The notes under the pieces: model-generated
The model's input: only the letters and a program-made list of their open reading frames with translations
Databases searched by the model: none
What the model was told of the DNA's origin: nothing
Shown here: piece by piece, positions 22,722-32,336 of the stretch
How positions within the stretch are numbered: the first letter of the stretch is position 1
How the letters are laid out: each line of letters begins with the position of its first letter
Program-made: the position numbers and the translations under genes
NCBI GenBank assembly: GCA_001414345.1
Contig: LLCB01000009.1
Coordinates: forward strand, 1 to 64,000
Direction of reading: 5' to 3'
Length of the DNA stretch: 64,000 nucleotides
Source: Hymenoscyphus infarciens
Taxonomy: Eukaryota; Ascomycota; Leotiomycetes; Helotiales; Helotiaceae

Positions 22722-24269
22722 ATGAGCTTCCCAGAGAACGGAAAGAAAAACGCCAGAAGCGACACGAATTCCAAGAGAGATAATGACTGGCTCAACATAG
22801 CGAAGGATGCAGATTGCGGCAGTGTGATACAAGCGTTTATGCAAGTTGCAACGCAACCACAAGGCCGTTTTGGGAAAACGAGGCTGTGAAACTGCAGACG
22901 GCTGAGAATAATTGGTTTCTGCAAAGACACTTTAGCGTATGGGAATCACGATTCGTAATAGCCTCAGCCTCCGCCGCATGGGGGCTTTTGCATGGGTTGG
23001 AAGCCTTGGAGGCCGCCCAAGAAAAATTGAAGTACGCTGCAGCCGAATGGCACACATATCATGATCTTTTATTAATCGTAAGATATGAAATATTCTCGAA
23101 GGAGGAAATGTCGGATTTCAAACTCGGAGTCTATTTGATTGTCCAGGCGTTTGCAGAAAGTTCAGAGCATCTCAAGGAATGGAGTAGAAAGAAGGGGAAA
23201 AAAGCAAGGAGAAGGGTTCTGGGATTCGAAGAATTGGATACTTCACTTTATAATGGGCAGAAGGAGGTTGATGCGAGGCTAAAGAGCCTCTCTCTTAAGC
23301 ACGGATTTGCTTTCGATGAGGGCGATGGTAAGCATTTCGTTGACCCCTGCTTGGTAGTAAATATACTGATGGGTGTACAAAGGGCAATCCGTCGAGCGTA
23401 TAATACAAATTCGAACCAATTTCCGAAAAGGTGTCATTGATCGCTTGATATCTTCCGCAAACACAGGAGAAAAGGAGGAATCGGTCGATCCTGCCGAACT
23501 TCGACTGATATCAGAAGAAACAAGAAAAGGAACAATGTACACAATGGATGAGCTTTCAGATCGGGTTGAGGCTCAAGCTGGCCGTCCCCGGGTTCTGGAA
23601 TTCAGACAGCCAGCTCCAGCAGATACCTTGCCACACATGCCTCTCTTCCCTGGGTCCCGGATATCTTTGCCAGAAAGCGTAGCCCTAGGCCAAACACCAC
23701 CAGCAAATGAACAGCTTCCGTTGTCTCGAAAAGATGATGCATGTATGTCGGGGGCTATCTTGGACCTTCCCGGCACGCCCGAGATCAGAGAAGAGGAAAG
23801 GACAAGCTCTCAAGCTTTAGTGCAGAGAAAACGGTCAACACTGTCGCAGATATTCCTTCCAAAGCCTCGCACCGATCATATGCTATCCCCAAATTCCCCG
23901 TATCCGATTGTGGAGGCAAGCTACAAACCGACCGAGGATTCTAATGATATTTTGGAGGAGGGACAAAAGCATACTGAGAGGTTGTGGGATTCAGCCAGTA
24001 GCTCTCGCAGTAACCTCCAAGTCGAACAATTCCAAGAATATGCCCGTTCTGCCCCTCTGCTACCACCGCTACCATGGGAGGCTTCAGACATGATGACACC
24101 GCCGTCGCCTGAAATTTCAAGTCCACACCCTCTGGATATTCCAAGCCCAATATTGCACGATACTGTGGGTGCATCTCGACGATTTGGAAAGAGAGTACGT
24201 AGTGGGCCGGTATTGACGTTTTCGAAGCCTCCTCCAAGATTCAGGAGAAATATAAGCGGTCCGCCATAG
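22722..24269 (+). CDS. hypothetical protein: helical N-terminal region, disordered C-terminus
   Basis: Proposed exons are 22722-22844, 22898-23327 and 23383-24269 (479 aa). The second intron is well supported (GTAAGC..AAG with an ACTGAT branch point, restoring the frame at EGDGQSVERII). The first splice (GTTGCA..CTGCAG) is weak and was chosen only because it joins the ATG frame (MSFPENGKKNARSD) to the long downstream frame, which has no ATG of its own before residue 23108. Residues of about 40-210 look all-helical (FVIASASAAWGLLHGLEALE, then YEIFSKEEMSDFKLGVYLIV). The C-terminal 280 residues are Pro/Ser/charge-rich and low-complexity. No family was recognised. It is divergent from the ankyrin gene, so the two may be co-expressed. 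Confidence 0.6.
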
Positions 24270-24919
24270 TTTCTCCAGAGATAGAGGTGGAGGTAGAGGA
24301 GTGTTGTAAATGTTGTAAATGTTGAGCTCGTTGTCGTTGTGTTCGCGTTTTTCATCTACTTCTATCGCGGCAGATAATTGGGCAAACAGCTTCTTGTGCT
24401 GCATTTCGAAGTGCATTTGGGATTGCATTTTATGTATAAATGAATGATGAACTTGAACAACATTGGGTCATGGTAGGGTTTGTGTCTGAAATTGCTTCCT
24501 TTCGGTTCGGAATAACATAATTCCTGGTGCAATTTTGCTGCCTTGTACTTCAGGCTAAAATTACGGAAGCATCTATGCGGGTTGGGGTGGGGTGGCTATG
24601 TTGCCGTGAACTCTGCGAGGGTTGGGTTGGTGAGGTCCATGTATGGTCCTAGATATATCACGTACAAGTATGCTTAGGGTCTATAAAATCTTTCAGTGAT
24701 TACCATTCATTAGTTCAAGTTTACAATTTACAAATCCGCGGCTCCCCTCGATTTGGAGGAGCCGGTGAATAGCCGGATAACCCCACTGCCGAAGGCGGTT
24801 CAAGGGATTTCGCATCCCGCTTCGAGTCAACAATGCCACCAAAACTTTGCTTCCCAACAACTTCCCGACTCACTTCCTTGTCCTGTCAATTTTCCCGGCG
24901 ATTATCGAGTTTCTCCACC
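24270..24919. other. intergenic
   Basis: 3' flank of the unknown gene and 5' leader of the isochorismatase-family gene. A GC-rich CGGCTCCCC stretch near 24738-24790 was checked for a tRNA fold and did not give one. Confidence 0.35.
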
Positions 24920-25720
24920 ATGGCAGACAAACCAGTGAGACGTCTAAGTACAAATTCCTACCGGAAATCTCCAAGAGCCATACTGATATTCTTGTAGCGC
25001 GCCCCGCGCTCTTGTTCGTTCTCTCGTTTTGCTTTCGAGTCTTTTGCAATATGGCAAAGACAATATTGACTAAAGCTTACACAGTATTTGCGACATCCAA
25101 GAGAAATTCAGACCCGCGATATGGGAATATGAAAAGATGTACAATTCCCTCCTTCCTCCCCTTCAAACCCCTCCGCTCGTCCGTCAAATAAATCAATTAA
25201 CAATCCCTTCCACAGAATAACAACCACCCAAAAAATGCTCAAAGCAGCTTCAATCCTCAAAATCCCCGTCTACGCAACCACCCAAAACCGCGCAAAGCTA
25301 GGAGAGACATGTACCGAGCTCCTCCCCCTCCTCACCAACGCCGTCGAGCACGCCGAGAAAAAGGCCTTCTCGATGTGGGTTCCCGAGATCAAGAAACACT
25401 TTTCGTCCGAAACCCCTTCGGAAATCGTTATCGTGGGGATTGAAACGCATATCTGTGTCACGCAGACGACGCTGGATTTGTTGAGGGAGGGACATAAGGT
25501 TTATATTCTTGCGGATGGGGTTAGTAGTTGTAATAAAGAAGAGGTGGGGATTGCGTTGGAGAGGCTGAGGAGGGAGGGCGCGGTGGTTACGACGAGTGAG
25601 AGCTGGATTTATGAGTGTATGGGGGATGCTGGAATTGAGGAGTTTAGAGCGATTGCGGGGGTGGTAAAGGAGTTTAACGGGAGGACTAAGGAAGTGCTTG
25701 GGACGCTGTGTAAGATTTAG
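24920..25720 (+). CDS. isochorismatase-family cysteine hydrolase
   Basis: Four exons, 24920-24934, 24998-25017, 25085-25138 and 25216-25720, give 197 aa, the usual fungal length. The family's catalytic triad is Asp (in ICDIQEKF, about residue 15), Lys (in EKKAFSMW) and Cys (in ETHICVTQT). The Rossmann-like core continues with LLREGHKVYILADGVSSC. Members hydrolyse isochorismate, nicotinamide or related amides; the substrate is unknown here, and no signal peptide is visible. Exon 2 is a 20-nt microexon. Spliced by GT..AG rules it reads RAPRSCS, while an adjacent frame reads RPALLF, closer to the hydrophobic strand expected before CDIQ. Either the annotated splice sites or the sequence near 24998-25017 may therefore be slightly off. 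Confidence 0.82.
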
Positions 25721-26518
25721 GTGGGCGCATACTTGGGTTCTTGGGTGAGGGGGTTATGGCTTGTATCAGTACATGATTTACATGGGTTTTAGAATATACA
25801 TTTGTTTCTTGAGGTGGGGTTTTCGTTTTGGAGTTTCTGGGAATCGAAATGCATTGCCGAGTGGCTAGAGTTACATATCGGCAGTGTACAGTTGGCCTTT
25901 GTGTTTTGTGTTATCCTTTGGTTCTTCTCTGTCTCAATTTTTATTTTGTTGCTTTCATAGAAAGCGGAAATAAAGCAAGCTAAATGAAAGTGTGTCTGCC
26001 CGTCGCCCGAAAGAGCTAACTCGCAGACACATGTCATCGCTTTACGAAATTAACAAAATTGCACTAAAATCGAGTTTTCTATCTGGAACTTTGAGGATAA
26101 TGATATCTATTGGATAATGCTCAGTTTGGCTGTCGGATGCAGAATACAGGGCGGGTTGCTCATGAAATTCTCTCGAATGAACAACCAAATTTCACTGTAT
26201 GAGTTCTTTCTGTTTACTCTTGACTTCTTACTATCGATTTCAATGCTACTGCCGAGAGAATATGAACCTTGGGATAAACTCGAGCAAAGTGGAGACCACG
26301 TTACCTTTCATCAACATCATTGATATTCGTTGCCCATTCGTACTCGGGTTTAGAAAGAAGGGGGGCGAAGGCAGTAATGCCGAGAGTGTAGAAGGAATTT
26401 TGTGTGGAAAATCTTGAGTCAAACATGAGGATCATGTTTTCATTAGAGAGATGATGCTAACTCCAAACTACCGTATAATTACAAGACCAGTTTCTGAGTA
26501 CTTTTCTGATTTTCAAAG
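25721..26518. other. intergenic between convergent genes
   Basis: No supported gene. It lies between the stop codons of the isochorismatase-family gene (plus) and the secreted-protein gene (minus), and contains only short open frames. Confidence 0.4.
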
Positions 26519-27386
26519 CTAATATAATGGATGCTGCTGTCCAACAAACCCACATGTAGGACTTTCGTCCCTTTGAAAGACCTTGCTGCCACCACCAATC
26601 TCTACATCATTCCATGAACGCATGATATGCTGATAAGCTGACTCTACTTCTTCTTTGGCCCTTCCATACATGCGGGTCCACTCAAGTCTATGGCGATGTA
26701 CGTTCTCAGCATCGATGGCAGTAACCTGTTCTCGGTATCAGTAATCATTCAGCTTTTTAAGATTGAACTGGTTTCCCATCACCACTTACCCAATTCACAA
26801 CTCCCCCTGGATTATCTCCTTCCTTTAAGGCGGGTAGTTCGACCTGGCCGCAAATGGTTTCCATGGGCGGGTCATCAATATTCCTGTGCAGAACGGCTGC
26901 CCAATCCCGACTCATCATCGCAAAAGCCTTCGACATATTCTTAAAGTATATTAATTGAGTTTCCGGGTCGGACATGATGCACTTCAACGGATTACTCCTC
27001 GTCCCAATTATTTGATAATTGTCGCATGGCCAGACTTCCTAGTTATGGAGTATGCTCAGATGTTTGTCCAGTAAATCGATGGCGGAGGGGGGAGCAAACC
27101 CAGATTGTTACTTTAGTTGCACCTAGTGCACCCTGTTTTGCGAACCATCGTGCTCGTGCGGAAAGTCCTTCTGTGTAGAACAATGCGTTGCCTATTGATG
27201 TTGATCGCCATTCCGGCTTGGTATTCGCAAGAAACCACTGTTACGATCATTAATGTATACTCAGCCATCTCCTCAAGAGCAACTCCGTACCTCCGCTGAA
27301 TATTTCGATATAGCATCACATTCAAATGGAGCAGCTTGGACAATCGTGATGATCGCTAAGATCGTTGCCGCCAATGAGAATCTCAT
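26519..27386 (-). CDS. secreted fungal protein of unknown function, 229 aa
   Basis: Four exons on the minus strand: 27386-27291, 27237-27100, 27038-26790 and 26725-26519. All introns are GT..AG and the total is 230 codons. It begins with a clear signal peptide (MRFSLAATILAIITIVQA, cleavage near residue 18-19). The mature part contains NALFYTEGLSARARWFAKQG, then TIWEVWPCDNY, then NPLKCI and KNMSKAFAMMSRDWAAVLH. The NMS.AFA..../TIW.VWP combination matches a group of conserved fungal secreted hypothetical proteins known to me only as such; an enzymatic or effector role is possible but not shown. At least four cysteines could form disulphides. It is easily missed, because no single exon exceeds 83 codons. 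Confidence 0.75.
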
Positions 27387-27849
27387 TTTTAGGGATCCCG
27401 TCTTTGTAAATTCGATATTTTCATTGCACTTGAATTCATTCAAGTATGAAACTTGACTCTCTTGGGCAACGCTTGATTATAAAACGTAGCAAAGCCCAAC
27501 ATGCAGGTATGAGGCGTAAGTTACTGACAGGAATACATATCATTGGCGGATTCCAAGGCTGTGCAGTACCCCGGCTCCAGGCCTAAATGGGGATTTGGGG
27601 GCGGAAACTGTACGTACTTATATTTCAGCCAGACTTGATTTCACGAGGACGAAGTAGGTTACAGTACGGAGGTTTTATGAAATACTTTGAACTTTTCTGG
27701 TGCTTTGCTCTCTGTCGAGTATCTGGAAGAGATCTTCCATATCTTTCCCCTTCTCCCAAGCGAATCACTTTCCCGCGACGCACGTCTTTTCTTTTTCTGT
27801 TTCTTGATCGTTCATTCTGGTATGCTTTATTCGCCAATCACAATTGACT
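27387..27849. other. upstream region of secreted-protein gene
   Basis: No gene recognised. It contains the presumed promoter of the minus-strand gene starting at 27386, and grades into AT-rich DNA at about 27850. Confidence 0.35.
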
Positions 27850-28620
27850 AATTCTAGGCATCAAGCGAGATATAATATAAATATATAAAATCGTTCCATT
27901 CAACCGCTATAGATTATTAGTATAACTTAAATCTTCTAATCTGTCTATAATATTTATATTAAGGGCCTGTTTAGCTAGCCCTGGGAAAGTATTAAATACT
28001 CCCTTAAATATGCCGAGACCTTTCTAAAGTACTCGGCATATATAAAGAATTATTATCTAGTTGTTAGAATATTATAAGCGGTTATCTTTTAGCTCGTTTA
28101 GTATATATCTTATAGAGTGCTATAGTAAAACAGTAGTCTAAGTAGTAGTAATAAAATATATACGAGGATATATTCCAATTATCGCCCTCTTAACGATAAT
28201 TAGAGAATTGCCGTGTTTTAGTAGTATATCTCTTTTTAAAGTATATTCGACTATATTTTAGGATATACCGTACTTTTTAGATATGCGGGCTAAACGATTT
28301 AGTATAGCTAATAGTATTAACTATATATATTAAATTATTTGAGATTATTTGGACACTTTTTTAGTAGTATATATTCTAAATAATCCAAAAAAAAAGTTAT
28401 ACTAGCTAAACAGGATCTAAATATTTGTTAAGTAGGCGGGTACTTAATAGTCTATACTTTTACAATATTCGAGCCTTGATTTGATTAACTTAAGTCTTCT
28501 AAATACTTTCGAACAATATAACTTAATAGTAATACTTAATATTATAAACTAGCAACGTAGTTGAGAACTTGGTCAATTCTGGAACTGGTCGATAAAGTAT
28601 ACTAGTTCCTATACAAGCGG
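27850..28620. repeat. AT-rich (RIP-like) island
   Basis: TA-rich sequence with no coding potential, enclosing the TIR element at 27963-28417. Composition resembles the RIP-degraded blocks at the left of the window. Confidence 0.55.
27963..28417. mobile_element. Harbinger-like MITE, 455 bp, TAA target duplication
   Basis: The left end GGGCCTGTTTAGCTAG is matched by the inverted right end CTAGCTAAACAGGATC, whose reverse complement is GATCCTGTTTAGCTAG. TAA is repeated at 27960-27962 and 28418-28420. GGGCCTGTTT-type ends with a three-base TWA duplication are typical of PIF/Harbinger elements, although some hAT elements have similar ends. The interior is AT-rich and non-coding, so it is non-autonomous and probably RIP-mutated. 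Confidence 0.68.
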
Positions 28621-28901
28621 TTTTTTTTTGAGCTGGCTGGCTGATTTCAAAGAACAGGACTCCAGGCTCATTCTTTGTTAAGGGAGAGAAGAGAGGATGG
28701 GTAAGTTGATTTATTGGAAAGGAGTGATAGATGGAAATTGAGGAGTGGTGAGAGGCTATTGGGCTTCACTAAACTATCACGTTGTACGACAGCATTCACT
28801 AGTAATTTTGATTAGAAATGCAATTGTCTCATAATGTTTTATTATTATTTATCAGCCATCCACCAAAGCAAAAGCAAAATCAGCAACATGAGTTAACTGA
28901 C

Positions 28902-29190
28902 TTACGCTTTCTTACCTCTTACCATCCTCCCTTTCCGACCACGACCAAATCTACCAGGCTTAGGACCCATTGGCTTATCCTCATCTGAAATGCTTTCGCC
29001 TAATGGCTATTATGCTTCAACAGTTCCAGTGTTTTAACTTATAGCTCTAGGATTAATCGCATGCTTCTGGCAGACCGCTTGCTTTCTTGGATTGCTATTC
29101 GCAGCATATTCAGGTCCGGCTTGAGGTCCAAAGTTGGGTCTGTAAGAGGTTCCAGTGGAGTGGGCGCTGCTGCTTCCTCCTCTATACCAA
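28902..29190 (-). pseudogene. possible gene remnant, basic Gly/Arg C-terminus
   Basis: On the minus strand, 29015-28902 encodes GESISDEDKPMGPKPGRFGR followed by a basic tail (GRKGRMVRGKKA) and a stop. Upstream, around 29190-29040, another frame reads SYRPNFGPQAGPEYAANSN and then meets a stop. No splice pattern joins them convincingly and no start is seen. It may be the end of a decayed nuclear or RNA-binding protein gene; no family was recognised. Confidence 0.3.
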
Positions 29191-30533
29191 ACCACCGATT
29201 AGCATAACGGAAAAACAGACTGTTTCAAATCTCACTCGCACCTTCAATAGCTTGCCCTCTCTATTGGTACAGGGTATCAAAAGGTTCCATCCAATAACAA
29301 CTAAATCGCAAACCGCAAACCGCCGAGGTGGATCGTCTGGTCTCTTGGTGTCTTTTGAGAACTTATACACCCCGAATGTAGCATAAGGGACAGATCACAG
29401 ATCAGGAACTTATGGCTGGGTTCGATGAAATACGTGAAAGTAATCTCTTATGTGGTGTGGTAATAAACGTCTAAAGAGAGAAGGGGAGAGTGCGGACAGG
29501 TCCGCCACTAGTGTGGTCACGTGTCCTTCCCGCAACACCGAACCAGGCCTCTCTCCTTAAAGGAGAACGCCAGGGACGAAGAGGACTACGAGGGCCCAGA
29601 ATTGGTGCAGTTCCGTGGATTGGAATAAGGTGCACTAGGTGGTTTGAAGTCGAAGGAGGAACCCGGCACCAAAGATTCTCAAATGAGAATCCGACGTGAT
29701 GATTCGGAAAGTAACTTTAAATGCAAGTAACGTTAACACCAATCTGGGCGACTCGCGGGCGTCTGTTCTCCTGGTATCTTTGGAGAAGGTGCAGACCAGA
29801 GGACAATAAATCATTGTCTTGGTCCAGGATGGACCGTATCGAGTGTTTGGGAATGTTTGGTCTCGCAGTCCCACCACTGGATTGTTTTGGTCCATGGATG
29901 AGTGGCTGCATTGATTACCCTACGGAGATGCGCGCAGGTAAACTTTCGTTAAATCGACCGAATCCGGTACCTATATTCTTATAGAGTTGGGTTTGTATTT
30001 GGGAGTGATATAAAGTGCTCAAATAAGTGTTCGGGAAAGATTGGTCGCGGGTGTTGTTCACCTGGGCAAGGGGTCCTGATCGTGTACAGTGCTAATGCTG
30101 CTACCATACTCAATCTTGTATTCAGTTTGCCCGTTTGTTCCTTCAAGCTCTTCCAATACTGATTCAAGTGTTGTGTCACCCCGATATTTTTGATACTCCT
30201 CGAGCTTGCCGAAGTAGAGGTATACGGGAAGTGGCTATTGTGTAGGTTGAAGGTGAGAGCGGACGCGCGCGATTCTTCGGTCGGAAGGAGAATTGGAATG
30301 AGAAGAAAGCGTGCCAAAAGAGTTGTAGCATGTTGATATTTTGTGGTTGCCTCGTTGGATTGCTTGAGCTGTGGCATAGAGTTCATGTTGTTGAAAAGAA
30401 TAGTAATCCGAATCATTCCTTTTTCCGAGATCCTCCCGAGTCTTTCAAGAGTTTTCCTAGAGCAACCATTGGTATGTAGTCGTTCTCAGGGTAGGTGACC
30501 TTTTTTTTTCACCACACACACTCTCACTTCCGA
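29191..30533. other. gene-poor stretch, no gene recognised
   Basis: Only short open frames on both strands (such as 29979-30416 minus) without a start context or family signal. No RNA gene was recognised. Confidence 0.35.
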
Positions 30534-30719
30534 TGAACTCATACACCACGGCCCAACTGGACTGCATTCCTCTACCCTCCGTCCTCGTGAACTCATACAC
30601 CACACAACGCCAATGATTCATTGTCGGGAATGAACCCCCTCTAACATGAACTCATACACAACAACCAGAGCCCCATTTCAAGAGGGAATTCACCCCACCT
30701 TAAACATGAACTCATACAC
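30534..30719. repeat. four spaced copies of TGAACTCATACAC
   Basis: Exact 13-mers start at 30534, 30588, 30647 and 30707, giving periods of 54, 59 and 60 bp. The sequence between copies is only weakly similar (for example ACATGAACTCATACACA flanks the last two), so this is either an old degenerate minisatellite or an array of conserved binding sites. A C/A-rich tract precedes it at 30510-30530. Confidence 0.75.
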
Positions 30720-32336
30720 ACCACCTCAGCTTCGATGTTGAATTTCGAGGGCGGGGCCTTGGGGACTGGTAGCACCTTTGGAGGCTACAAAGAACACCAT
30801 AACGCTTTACAGATAAGATGCTGTAGACTGGTAGCTAGGCTATCTTTGGAGCTTGTGCCGCATTCGCGGATTTCTTGTCCAAACTTGAAAGGAGTTGAAC
30901 AACACGATTGTTTGTCTCAATGGCGCAAGGCAGGTCACGTCTTGCTCGGAAAGCTGGCTTCATCAAAGATGATATCAATGTCCTACCGTAAGTTAGGTTT
31001 GTTACCAATAAGTCATGCGAATGAATGTGCTAAACATACTTGGAATGGCTCCTAATTGGTGACATCCGAGTAGATCTCCCCAACACTGCCTTTGTCATTT
31101 CTGATACGTGTCAATGCACGAGTGGGAAGGTAAGCTAGAAAAAGATGAGCAATTAGAACAAGAGAAAGGATATGAGAACATACTATGGGTGCCCTTCCAA
31201 GAAGAGAAATGTTGCAGTTGCGAGATTCGAGATGGGACCCTTCAACAATGACCTTGAGATGATATTTGAAAAATTTGACAGCGTCAACAGCCTCCCAACC
31301 ACAGCGAAGCTTGGCCAGGCAACACGAGAAATGGTGGAGGTGGTAGTCGACGCAGGAATACGCTCATCCTCCACTGCCGTTCAGACAATCCCTTTTTCCA
31401 GAGCCTTAGTAGCTTTCGCTTATTTGCGTTGTTTGATCTTCTCGTGGCGGTGATGTTAGATAAAAAAGAAAGTTGGATTGAGGTGGGCGTCGAGGCCGCA
31501 GAAGCCGAAGGTCGTGGTACAGTGGAAACGTATATGTTTTTGGGCCCGTTTTGTGCTTGGGGGCTTTCTGTTAGAGTTGTTTAGCACACTCAGGCCTGTT
31601 TTTGTTAGTGGGTGATACACCAAAAGAAAGAGCTACGATGGAGAGACCATCCTAAGGCAAACTTACTGCTGTTGGGTAGCTTGAGTTTGTTGGTGTTGTT
31701 ATAGTTGTTGCTGAGAGCCATTCCCCTGAGATGGGCGACCAGGTTGGAATAGTTCTAGAAATCGGTTTCCACCTTGTCATAACTTGGTGGTGAGACTCTG
31801 TCTTGGCGCATCAATAGAAAATTTGTAAAAAACTAAAATTGAGGGGGTTCGTGTCGTAATTTACGCATGAGATTGAACTAATAAAAAGAACTAAACCGAA
31901 AAAGGAGTGTTAGCCGAAATTATCCTTGTAACCGGCACCTCTTTCCTTTATTTCTTTCTTGCGCTATTATCTTCATTGAAATTAGCATGTGATTAGGTTC
32001 TACTTAGCCAAAATGGGAACTTATCATCCTTGTAATTGGTTCCTCCTTCTCTTTCTATCAAGCACTGTGTTAATGTGGGTACTCTTTGAAGGCGCCCCAA
32101 ACTTACTATAGTAATGCATGTATTGCCAAAAGTTGCCTTGAGTGCTGTTGCCTGCCCAGTTGGTATTTTAAACTGTCTTGCATCAAATGTGTCTGTCCTG
32201 GGCTTGCTTCATATAACCTTTCAGTAGATAAGCATTAAAACTTAAGAGTTTCAGAAAGAATTTAGTGTCTGGTTTGGAGATGGTTGGGTTTGAATGATGC
32301 CATTGGGTCTGCCCTCACTCATACCTCTCTTGGGAG
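30720..32336. other. gene-poor stretch with possible remnants
   Basis: No intact gene. Plus-strand open frames at 30735-31055 and 31172-31453 lack support. Near 31775-31680 the minus strand reads QPGRPSQGNGSQQQL, a stop, then QHQQTQATQQQ, resembling a Gln-rich coding segment with one CAA-to-TAA change. This could be part of a decayed regulatory gene. Confidence 0.3.

Noticed and set aside
24738..24790. GC-rich stretch considered as a tRNA or hairpin RNA
   Set aside because: No cloverleaf, anticodon loop or TTCRA arm could be formed.
14095..27386. Secondary-metabolite gene cluster around the FMO-like and isochorismatase-family genes
   Set aside because: No polyketide synthase, NRPS, terpene cyclase or P450 is present, and the neighbours are unrelated ankyrin and EF-hand genes.
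30534..30719. CRISPR-like spaced repeats
   Set aside because: Repeats are 13 bp, only four copies, with partly similar spacers, in a eukaryotic genome; a CRISPR array is not plausible.
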